NCBI GenBank assembly: GCA_024408235.1
Contig: JAKSVF010000004.1
Coordinates: forward strand, 1-64,000
Source: Bacilli bacterium
GTDB lineage: Bacteria > Bacillota_I > Bacilli_A > RFN20 > CAG-826
Direction of reading: 5' to 3'
DNA length: 64,000 nt
Shown: positions 35,374 through 42,354 of the stretch, piece after piece
How positions within the stretch are numbered: position 1 is the stretch's first letter
Layout of the letters: the number at the start of each line of letters is the position of its first letter
Program-made: the position numbers and the translations under genes
Notes under the pieces: generated by a model
The model's input: only the letters and a program-made list of their open reading frames with translations
Databases searched by the model: none
What the model was told of the DNA's origin: nothing

Positions 35374-35556
35374 ATTGCCCTCATCTCATTTGGCATTTAG
35401 TGGTGCAAAACCATTGAGCGCGTTGATAAATTAGCATCATTTTACGCGATTTAAGGCCTTTTTAAGATAAATATGGCCAACGAATCGTTTGAATTCTTTA
35501 GTTGTCGCATTTCGAATGACTGCAAGATAGATACCGGCGCAAACGCGAAAAGAAAA

Positions 35557-35588
35557 CCCCGCCTCAGTGTGGTACTGAAGTGGGGCTT
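35557..35588 (-). terminator. Terminator of the uracil permease gene
   Basis: Minus strand: GCCCC.CTTCAGT/ACTGAG.CGGGGT stem followed by TTTTCTTTT. The 35374-35556 stretch before it shows no gene. Confidence 0.85.
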
Positions 35589-35605
35589 TATTGTTTAGCG
35601 AGTAA

Positions 35606-37102
35606 TTACTCAGCCTTTGGCTCTTCTGTTTTTGGAGCTTCTTCGACAGCCTTAGGAGCCTCTTTTGGTTCTCTTAAGATTGTGTTGAGTAAGATACCGA
35701 GGATCATAGCAACTGCTGTTGATGTGATCTGGACACGGTAGTCAAGGTTTCCGAGATAGTTCGTGAATGGGCCAAACTTGAATGCGAGTCCGCCGATACC
35801 TGAAACTAAGATGACTGAAGCGATGAAGATGTTCTTTGCCTTGCTGAAGTCAACCTTCTCAGCGATGAGCATCTTGACGCCTGATGAAGCGATAAATCCA
35901 TAAAGGATTAATGAGACGCCGCCTGTAACACAAGCAGGGATTGTTGAGAGTAATGCGGTGAATGGTGTAAAGAAACCGATTACGATAGACATGAGAGCTG
36001 CAAGGATAACAACGTTGACTGAAGCAATCTTGGTTGTACCGATGACTGCGACGTTTTCACCGTATGTTGTGTTTGCAGCACCACAGAGAGCGCCAGAGAT
36101 TGCTGTTGCAACTCCGTCACCTGTTAATGTTCTTGTCATGCCTGGCTCTTTGTTTAAGAGGTCGCGGCCAAGGATGTTTCCGAGGTTCTCATGGTCGCCG
36201 ATGTGTTCGCAAACTGTGACGAGAGAGACTGGGATGAAGAGTAATGCGACTGTGCCGATTGTTGCCCAGTCAAATGCCTTGATTTGATCGAATCTTAAGA
36301 AGATGAATGATTCGCCATCATTTGGAAGGAATACTTTCCAGTTGAAGATCTGAGCAATGATTTCACCAGCGTTTCCTGACTTAAAGCCATTGCCGATTGC
36401 TTCGAATGGTCCAAAGTTAACGATTGCGAAATATGAATTTCCCCCGATTACTGAACCGAAGATTGTGAATAAGAGGGCAGCGACATAGCCTGAACCCATA
36501 CCGATGATGAATGGGATTAAACCAATCATTTTGTTCTTTCCGTAGTGGGATGCGAGTGCTGTTCCAAGCATTGCGATGAGACCGCAAACGATCTTGATTA
36601 AGTTGTAGTCAGCTGGGTTACCTGTGTTAACGCCTGTTAAATTGTTGATTGCGGAACCTGCGAGACCTAAGCCGATGACCATGATAACTGGTCCGACGAC
36701 TACCGGTGGAAGGAGCTTGTTGATCCAAGCTGTTCCTGTAAACTTGACTGTGACTGCGATTGCAACATAGACAAGTCCGACGAATAACATACCTAAGATA
36801 AGTGCAAGGTAGTTATTTCCTGTTGCGCTGCCAACGAGTCCAACTGCAAGAGCTGCGCCCATTGGGGAGAGGTATGCGAATGATGACGAAAGGAAGACTG
36901 GCGACTTCTTCTTTGTCATGAAAATGTAGAACAATGTGCCGATACCTGCGGCAATTAATGTGGCTGCGATTGGCAAGCCGGTGATGAGAGGCACTGTGAT
37001 ACATGCCACGAGCATCGCTAAGACGTGCTGGATTCCGAATAAGAACCAGTGCGACAACTTCTTAGGATTCTCTTCAACATCTAAGACAAGATTCTTTTCC
37101 AT
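35606..37102 (-). CDS. uraA: Uracil/xanthine permease (NCS2 family)
   Basis: This 498-residue nucleobase:cation symporter has about 14 hydrophobic segments and the NCS2 motif region GDGVATAISGALCGAANTTYGEN, close to the uracil-permease form (NTTYGEN). The C-terminal tail is Pro/Glu/Ala-rich. I chose ATG 37102 (MEKNLVL), 8 bases after AGGAGG. A leader with a short Ile-rich ORF and a terminator precedes it. The divergent upp makes uracil the likely substrate: import, then conversion to UMP. Confidence 0.9.
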   Translation of the reverse strand: MEKNLVLDVEENPKKLSHWFLFGIQHVLAMLVACITVPLITGLPIAATLIAAGIGTLFYIFMTKKKSPVFLSSSFAYLSPMGAALAVGLVGSATGNNYLALILGMLFVGLVYVAIAVTVKFTGTAWINKLLPPVVVGPVIMVIGLGLAGSAINNLTGVNTGNPADYNLIKIVCGLIAMLGTALASHYGKNKMIGLIPFIIGMGSGYVAALLFTIFGSVIGGNSYFAIVNFGPFEAIGNGFKSGNAGEIIAQIFNWKVFLPNDGESFIFLRFDQIKAFDWATIGTVALLFIPVSLVTVCEHIGDHENLGNILGRDLLNKEPGMTRTLTGDGVATAISGALCGAANTTYGENVAVIGTTKIASVNVVILAALMSIVIGFFTPFTALLSTIPACVTGGVSLILYGFIASSGVKMLIAEKVDFSKAKNIFIASVILVSGIGGLAFKFGPFTNYLGNLDYRVQITSTAVAMILGILLNTILREPKEAPKAVEEAPKTEEPKAE

Positions 37103-37127
37103 TGATGTTCCTCCTGAATCTTTTCTT

Positions 37128-37156
37128 AAAAAAAGACTCGGCACTTATTCCGAGTC
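37128..37156 (-). terminator. Attenuator terminator before uraA
   Basis: Minus strand: GACTCGG-AATAAGTG-CCGAGTC followed by seven T, ending 25 bases before the uraA start. It lies downstream of a leader ORF, so it must be read through for uraA expression. Confidence 0.8.
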
Positions 37157-37161
37157 GATTC

Positions 37162-37242
37162 TTAATGAATGGAAATAATAAAGGGACCAAAAGAGGTGGT
37201 AATGCTAAGTGTGTTAATTTCAATAATCACAATAGCCTTCAT
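37162..37242 (-). CDS. Putative 26-residue leader peptide of uraA
   Basis: ATG 37242 follows GGGAG at 9-base spacing and opens a 26-codon ORF whose product is Ile-rich (KAIVIIEINTL ... FIISIH). Its stop (37162-37164) is 5 bases before the attenuator stem, so a ribosome at the stop would block the hairpin. The last codons are U-rich in the mRNA (CTCTTTTGGTCCCTTTATT-type). The layout is that of E. coli pyrBI, in which UTP shortage stalls polymerase in a U-rich tract and the coupled ribosome prevents termination. Confidence 0.55.
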   Translation of the reverse strand: MKAIVIIEINTLSITTSFGPFIISIH

Positions 37243-37335
37243 TTCACTTGCTCCCAGTTTTCCTGCGGTAATTTTCCACTATATCGGCATCAAGTCAACG
37301 AATTATTAACAATTCTGTAAAAGATTTTTCTTATG

Positions 37336-37433
37336 CCTCTTTTGTGTTGAAAAAAGAGGACTCTAGGAATAAAATATTCTTCTCACAGAAGGGAATTATT
37401 GAGAGTCCATCGGGACTTTTTTTATTTTTTCCT
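37336..37433 (+). promoter_or_regulatory. Three mutually exclusive hairpins upstream of upp
   Basis: Hairpin 1, CCTCTTTT/AAAAGAGG (37336-37343 with 37352-37359); antiterminator GGACTCT/AGAGTCC (37358-37364 with 37402-37408); terminator AGTCC-ATCG-GGACT (37404-37417) with TTTTTTTATTTTTT. Each overlaps the next, so forming one excludes its neighbour: a classic attenuator. A five-codon ORF (MPLLC) spans the 5' arm of hairpin 1. No PyrR-type consensus is evident. Confidence 0.6.
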
Positions 37434-37510
37434 TATATTTTATTAGAAAATCCTTTTCATTTGCTCGCGGCTTATTAAACTTGAGAAGGACATATCAGGA
37501 GGACATAGAA

Positions 37511-38164
37511 ATGGATTTATCCAAATATACAAATGTTACTTATATTCAGCACCCATTACTTAAGCACAAAATCTCAATGATGAGATGCGTTGACACACCA
37601 ACCGCAAAATTCAGACAGCTTGTTAAAGAAGTTGCCGTTCTTGAAGGTTATGAAGCTTTCAAGACAATCCCAACTCAGGATGTTGAGATTCAGACACCAA
37701 TCGAAAAGACCGTTCAGCCGATGGTTGAAGGACGCAATATCTGCTTCGTTCCTATCTTAAGAGCAGGACTTGGCATGGTCGATGGCATGGTCGAGCTTAT
37801 ACCAAACGCTCACGTTGGACATTTAGGAATGTATCGTAACGAAGAAACACACATGCCAGTCGAGTATTACTGCAAATTGCCATTAAGCATTGCTAAGCAG
37901 AAAGTCTTCTTACTTGACCCAATGCTCGCAACAGGCGGAAGCGCAATCGACGCAGTCGAATCATTAATCAAACATGGCGTCAAGGACATCACATTCATCT
38001 GCATCATCGCAGCTCCAGAGGGTGTCGCTAAATTTGCTGAGAGATTCCCTGACATCCCAGTTTACGTAGGTGCCCTTGATAGAGAACTTAACGAGAACGC
38101 ATACATCTGCCCAGGATTAGGTGATTGTGGCGATCGTATCTTCGGCACACAGGTCGACGACTAA
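37511..38164 (+). CDS. upp: Uracil phosphoribosyltransferase
   Basis: This 217-residue salvage enzyme makes UMP from uracil and PRPP. The PRPP-loop DPMLATGGSAIDAV is intact, as are ICFVPILRAGLGMVDGM and the C-terminal uracil-binding YVGALDRELNENAYICPGLG-type stretch, ending GDCGDRIFGT. I chose ATG 37511 (MDLSKYTN), 8 bases after AGGAGG, over an upstream in-frame ATG. It pairs functionally with the divergent uracil permease, and both have attenuator-like leaders. Confidence 0.97.
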   Translation: MDLSKYTNVTYIQHPLLKHKISMMRCVDTPTAKFRQLVKEVAVLEGYEAFKTIPTQDVEIQTPIEKTVQPMVEGRNICFVPILRAGLGMVDGMVELIPNAHVGHLGMYRNEETHMPVEYYCKLPLSIAKQKVFLLDPMLATGGSAIDAVESLIKHGVKDITFICIIAAPEGVAKFAERFPDIPVYVGALDRELNENAYICPGLGDCGDRIFGTQVDD

Positions 38165-38213
38165 TCAATAGAAATCTAGCTCGGTAATAGAGAGCTCACA
38201 TAGGGATTCTTAA

Positions 38214-38250
38214 AAGGCTAATCACTTAACCGTGACTAGCCTTGTTTTTA
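38214..38250 (+). terminator. Terminator after upp
   Basis: AAGGCTA.TCAC and GTGA.TAGCCTT arms followed by GTTTTT. Confidence 0.75.
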
Positions 38251-39609
38251 TAAGCAGAATGTCATGTATGCCGGAATGCAAATGATGCCATCTTCTCTAA
38301 TAGATAAATTCTTGGGATGAATTATATAGGCTTTATCGACTCTGTTTTTATATTTTTCAATAAATCTTTTTAAAGATTCAGTTTTATATTTTTTAGTTGA
38401 TTTGACTTCAATTGGTATAATCCTGTTGTTGGTTTTGTTTCCGCTTGAAAGAATAAAGTCTATTTCAATATCGTTTCTATGTTTTTCTTCACTATAGTGA
38501 GTATAGAAATACAATTTATTGCCATTTGATACCAACATTTGGGCTACTACATTTTCAAAGAACATACCTTTATTGATGGATAATTTATCATTTAGAATCG
38601 ATGCATAAATGTTGATATCGTTTTTTACATTTTCATCAAAAGTATGTGAAATAAGGAGACCTGTATCACCCATATAACATTTTATGAAAGAACGATTTTC
38701 GTTTAATGATAGACCAACATTTGGGTCATTACATAAGAAACACTCATTACAAATCATTGAATCTGAAAGCCAAAAGAATGTTTCTTCATAATTAATTGCT
38801 TTATCATTTGGATTTATGGAGCTTATTTTTACTCGTTTTTCGTGAGCGGACAAAAAACCAGGGATTTGATCGTATATAGATAATACTTTATTTTTATAAC
38901 TTGCATTTAGTTTTAGAATGTCATTTCTATAGGTTTTTAATATATCTCTTTTTTCAATATCGCATTTTTTGAATTGTTTCTTTTCAGATAAAAAAGAATC
39001 GATTGCTTTAGGCATCCCGCCGACCAAGATATATTCCTGAAAAAGAAGAGTGGCCTTTTTGTGAAGCGAATCATATAACGGCTCTTTTTTATTAAAACAG
39101 TCCTTTATATATTCAACTATTTTAGTTTCTCCCATTGCCCAAGCAAATTCTTCAAAATCCATAGGAAACATGCATATGCTTCTTTCTTCAGAAGGAATTA
39201 AAATGTTTTTTGTGTTTTCTTTGATTGATATTAAAGATCCTGTTTCAATGTAATCATATCTACCGTCTTTGACTAGGTATTTAATGGCTTCTCTTGCCTT
39301 TGGAAATAGCTGAACTTCATCAAATATTATTAATGAATCTCTTTCGTATAAAGTAACATTATATTCTGCCGAAAGAATCATGAAGAAAGTGTCTAGGTTG
39401 TCTAGTAAATTATAAAATAATTGTTTTACCGATTCTCTAGCTTCACCAAAGTCGATAGTGATGTAACTCTTATAATGTTCTTTTGCAAATTTCAAAGCTG
39501 CTGTAGATTTTCCAATACGACGTGCTCCTTCAATCAATAAGGCTTTTTGACCATTGGCCTCATTTTTCCATTTAAGCAATTCATCATCAATCTTTCTTTT
39601 AAAAATCAT
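38248..39609 (-). CDS. AAA-type ATPase with DUF4143
   Basis: The 453-residue protein has an N-terminal P-loop ATPase (about 1-200: GARRIGKSTAALKFA Walker A, LIIFDEVQLFP Walker B) and a DUF4143 C-terminal half with a nuclease-like end (EIDFILSSGNKT...IPIEVKSTK, as in PD-(D/E)XK folds). Function of the family is unknown. The region is more AT-rich than its neighbours and codon use differs (more TTT, ATA and AAA), pointing to horizontal gain. I chose ATG 39609, 9 bases after AGGTGG; a TTG further upstream is less likely. An exact direct repeat lies in its promoter. Confidence 0.88.
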   Translation of the reverse strand: MIFKRKIDDELLKWKNEANGQKALLIEGARRIGKSTAALKFAKEHYKSYITIDFGEARESVKQLFYNLLDNLDTFFMILSAEYNVTLYERDSLIIFDEVQLFPKAREAIKYLVKDGRYDYIETGSLISIKENTKNILIPSEERSICMFPMDFEEFAWAMGETKIVEYIKDCFNKKEPLYDSLHKKATLLFQEYILVGGMPKAIDSFLSEKKQFKKCDIEKRDILKTYRNDILKLNASYKNKVLSIYDQIPGFLSAHEKRVKISSINPNDKAINYEETFFWLSDSMICNECFLCNDPNVGLSLNENRSFIKCYMGDTGLLISHTFDENVKNDINIYASILNDKLSINKGMFFENVVAQMLVSNGNKLYFYTHYSEEKHRNDIEIDFILSSGNKTNNRIIPIEVKSTKKYKTESLKRFIEKYKNRVDKAYIIHPKNLSIREDGIICIPAYMTFCL

Positions 39610-39654
39610 CTTTGCCAACCACCTTATGTCTAAATACGCATTGTGATTATAAGT

Positions 39655-39713
39655 AAAAACACCGAAAAACGCAATATAAATAGTATCAAAAACACCGAAA
39701 AACGCAATATAAA
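39655..39713. repeat. Exact 26-bp direct repeat (33-bp period) in the ATPase promoter
   Basis: Two identical 26-base copies (39655-39680 and 39688-39713) start with AAAAACACCGAAAAACGCAA and are separated by 7 bases. On the minus strand they sit just upstream of a TATAAT (within GTGTTTTTACTTATAATC) for the ATPase gene. The 33-bp period is about three helical turns, as for paired regulator sites. Confidence 0.85.
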
Positions 39714-39790
39714 CAATGTATCATAGGCAACACTTTGAAAATCACTAAAAGAATGCACTTAAAATGCCGAGCTTTTTTCTTTTTAGCTTA

Positions 39791-39820
39791 AGAAAAAGCC
39801 CCTACAAAGTGAGTAGGGGC
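39791..39820 (-). terminator. Terminator after hpt
   Basis: Minus strand: GCCCCTAC/GTAGGGGC stem followed by TTTTTCTT. Confidence 0.88.
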
Positions 39821-39836
39821 AACATTGTTCCAGTTT

Positions 39837-40406
39837 TTATTTTTCAGTTTGCTCTTTTACGAATCTCTCGTCGATAGCGGTCTTCTCTTCAGGGGAAAGA
39901 TTAAAGACATATGGAGTGGTTCTATAGATTTCCTGGTAGTCTAATCCATATCCGCAAAGGAACTGGTTTCCATGATCCTTTACGCCTGCAAAATCGACCT
40001 TAACGTCATTCTTTCTCGACGTCTCTTTATCAAAGAGTGATACAACAAGTACTCTCTTAGGATTCTTCGAGTAAACGTGTTTGATGAGGTATGCCATCGA
40101 TAAACCCGTATCGACTATGTCTTCAACGATGACGGCGGTTCTTCCCTGAAGATCAAAGCTTATGTCTTTTTTCAATTGGACGATACCGGTTGAAGAAGTT
40201 CCTGAGTAGGATGAAATCTGGATGAAGTCCATGTAGAACTCTAGATCTACCTTTCTTACCAAGTCCATCAAGAACGGCAATGCACCATTCATTACTCCAA
40301 TAAAGACAGGGAATTTTTCCTCATTCTTTAATTCCTCGGTTAATTCACGCCCGAGTCGTGTGCAGATGTCTGCAATCTGCTGCTCTGTTAATACGATTTC
40401 TCTCAT
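39837..40406 (-). CDS. hpt: Hypoxanthine-guanine phosphoribosyltransferase
   Basis: This 189-residue purine-salvage enzyme has the PRPP motif AVIVEDIVDTGLSMAYL, the early FIGVMNGALPFLMDL and the C-terminal FLCGYGLDYQEIYRTTPYVF, which closes over the base. The length fits the family. A TATAAT (40415-40420, minus strand) lies 8 bases before the ATG, with a partial GGAG in between, so it may be nearly leaderless. Confidence 0.96.
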   Translation of the reverse strand: MREIVLTEQQIADICTRLGRELTEELKNEEKFPVFIGVMNGALPFLMDLVRKVDLEFYMDFIQISSYSGTSSTGIVQLKKDISFDLQGRTAVIVEDIVDTGLSMAYLIKHVYSKNPKRVLVVSLFDKETSRKNDVKVDFAGVKDHGNQFLCGYGLDYQEIYRTTPYVFNLSPEEKTAIDERFVKEQTEK

Positions 40407-40530
40407 GACTCCATATTATAATTTTTAGCGTTACATTTTGCTATTATTTGAAGCCTAAAATATCAATAAAAAAACACAGTGTTCCCAAGTGTGTATCTAA
40501 ATGTGAAAAAAAGTTTTCATAAATCTTTAA

Positions 40531-40551
40531 TTTACTAATTTAAATAGTAAA
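40531..40551. promoter_or_regulatory. Inverted repeat over the mscL promoter
   Basis: TTTACTA-N7-TAGTAAA, overlapping a TAAAAT -10 candidate at 40548-40553. Confidence 0.4.
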
Positions 40552-40582
40552 ATATTCACTGCAATTGGAGGTCATACATATT

Positions 40583-41173
40583 ATGGCAAAAGAAAACAAA
40601 GCAAAAGGACTTTGGAACGAATTCAAAGCCTTCATCAGCCGTGGTAACATTCTCGATATGGCAGTTGGTGTCATCATCGGCGGCGCATTCAACGCAATCG
40701 TTACAGCATTTACCAACATCTTATTAAGCTTAGCTACATGGGCAGTTCCAGGTGGTCTTAAGGGCTTAGTCACAGTTCTTCCAGCATTAAACCCAGCACA
40801 GAAGGGTCTCGATGGAATCGGACAGAAGTTCGCTGCTGCTGACTTACAGTCATTAGCAAAGACAGTTGCTTCAGCTAACTATGCTGAGCAGATTGCTGCT
40901 AACCCTGACTACTTAAATGATAATCCTAACCTTATCGAATCTGCTAAGTCATTCCTTACAAGCAAATACACACTTCACGGAACAACTTACACATACAACC
41001 TCTCAGCTGTTATCGATTGGGGAACATTCATCAATGCAATCATCTCATTCCTCATCGTTGCATTAACACTCTTCATCGTTGTTAAAGTTGCATCAGCTTT
41101 CTCAAAGAAGAGAATGGAACTTCAGGCAAAACTCGCTAAGAAGGAAGAAGCTCCTGTTGAAGCTGCAGAGTAA
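40583..41173 (+). CDS. mscL: Large-conductance mechanosensitive channel with enlarged extracellular loop
   Basis: The N terminus ([30 protein letters not shown]) is the conserved amphipathic helix plus pore-lining TM1 of MscL, and the second membrane helix is at about 150-175 ([19 protein letters not shown]). The protein is 196 residues, against about 130-150 for the family. The extra ~55 residues fall in the loop between the helices (about 65-130), which is Ala/Asn-rich. It opens at high membrane tension. GGAGG precedes the ATG, and a terminator follows. I chose ATG 40583 over an upstream in-frame ATG at 40565. Confidence 0.93.
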   Translation: MAKENKAKGLWNEFKAFISRGNILDMAVGVIIGGAFNAIVTAFTNILLSLATWAVPGGLKGLVTVLPALNPAQKGLDGIGQKFAAADLQSLAKTVASANYAEQIAANPDYLNDNPNLIESAKSFLTSKYTLHGTTYTYNLSAVIDWGTFINAIISFLIVALTLFIVVKVASAFSKKRMELQAKLAKKEEAPVEAAE

Positions 41174-41194
41174 TCTCAACCAATAACTAATATC

Positions 41195-41223
41195 AGAAAG
41201 CCTGAAAATGGCTTTCTTTTTTT
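41195..41223 (+). terminator. Terminator after mscL
   Basis: AGAAAGCC and GGCTTTCT arms followed by seven T. Confidence 0.88.
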
Positions 41224-41246
41224 GTCCCTTTGATTAGACTATTGCT

Positions 41247-42317
41247 ATGGCTAGACATTATAACTTTGAAGAAATAGAGAACTTCCGTGATATCGGAGGC
41301 TATGAGACTCCATATGGCGAGACGGCATACGGCGTTATTTATAGATCTGGCGACCTTAGTGTGGGCACCGAAAACGATCTGAAGAAAATCCAGAGATTGG
41401 GCGTAAAAACTGTCATTGATTTCAGAACCGAGAAAACAAAATTAGAATATCCTGACTGTACATATGGAGTGCCGGGTATTAAGACATATCAAGTGAGCGT
41501 AAATGGCGGTGGACGCATTGCCACAGATTTTGATGATATGGTTGATTCTTACATGGAGATGTTTGAAAATCCTGCAAATTCGCGTGAAATCCTCGAAATT
41601 ATCGCTGATTGTGAGAAACCTTGTATCATTCACTGCACCGCCGGAAAAGATAGAACAGGCGCTTATGTGATGCTTTTGCTTTGGGCAGCCGGCGTCTCGA
41701 ACAACGATATATGCGCCGACTATTTATTGACCTATCCTCTAGTCCCAAAATTATATTCGAGGGCCTTCAATGGAAATGAGCCAAAATACCCATTATGCGT
41801 TCTAGAACCTAATTCGCATTTCTTCCCTAGGGTGATTGACGCTTTTGAGAAGAAATACGGCTCGCCAAAGGAATATTTCAAACTTATTGGATTAAGCGAA
41901 TCGAGGATATTAACCTTATGCAACCTTCTTCATAAGCAGGAGAAGAGCTGTGGCGCTGTGGTGTTCCATGATGGAAAAATCCTTGTTGAACATATGGCCG
42001 GTGGACATTATTCAATTCCTAAGGGTCATGTTGAACCATATGATGACGGGGAAAAGGGTACTGCACTTAGAGAAATAAAAGAGGAAACCGGTCTTGATGT
42101 TGAAATAGTGGGGGATGATTCATATTTCATAAACTACTCACCATTCCCTGGCTGTGTTAAGAAAGTTGTTTTCTTCAAAGCCGTAGCTAATTCTATAAAC
42201 ACAGTGGCCCAAGAATGCGAAGTATCGGGAATTGTCTGGCTAACTCCAGAAGAGGCAATTGATACGGTTACATTCGACAGTGATAAAGATGTCATAAGAT
42301 GGTCTTTATCTATATAG
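41247..42317 (+). CDS. Tyrosine-phosphatase-like - Nudix hydrolase fusion
   Basis: In this 356-residue chain, residues 1-230 are a PF13350-type protein tyrosine phosphatase: NFRDIGGYET opening, VIDFRTEKTK, and the HC-x5-R loop HCTAGKDRTG with nucleophile C130 and R136. Residues about 233-356 are a Nudix hydrolase of the Ap4A/MutT type, with PKGHVEP and REIKEETGL of the Nudix box (the loop between them is one residue longer than the canonical spacing). Both active sites look intact. Substrates are unknown; a dinucleotide or phosphoprotein signalling role is a guess. A TAGACT at 6 bases upstream is a weak leaderless -10. Confidence 0.88.
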   Translation: MARHYNFEEIENFRDIGGYETPYGETAYGVIYRSGDLSVGTENDLKKIQRLGVKTVIDFRTEKTKLEYPDCTYGVPGIKTYQVSVNGGGRIATDFDDMVDSYMEMFENPANSREILEIIADCEKPCIIHCTAGKDRTGAYVMLLLWAAGVSNNDICADYLLTYPLVPKLYSRAFNGNEPKYPLCVLEPNSHFFPRVIDAFEKKYGSPKEYFKLIGLSESRILTLCNLLHKQEKSCGAVVFHDGKILVEHMAGGHYSIPKGHVEPYDDGEKGTALREIKEETGLDVEIVGDDSYFINYSPFPGCVKKVVFFKAVANSINTVAQECEVSGIVWLTPEEAIDTVTFDSDKDVIRWSLSI

Positions 42318-42320
42318 ATA

Positions 42321-42348
42321 TTAACAATTGTCAAAATTATGCTAAAAT
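42321..42348 (+). promoter_or_regulatory. Leaderless promoter of the Phd-NadE fusion
   Basis: TTAACA (42321-42326), 16-bp spacer, TAAAAT (42343-42348), 6 bases to ATG 42355; no Shine-Dalgarno. Confidence 0.55.
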
Positions 42349-42354
42349 TTTGGC

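Noticed and set aside
39655-39713. CRISPR array
   Set aside because: Only two repeats with a 7-base spacer; too short, and no cas genes.
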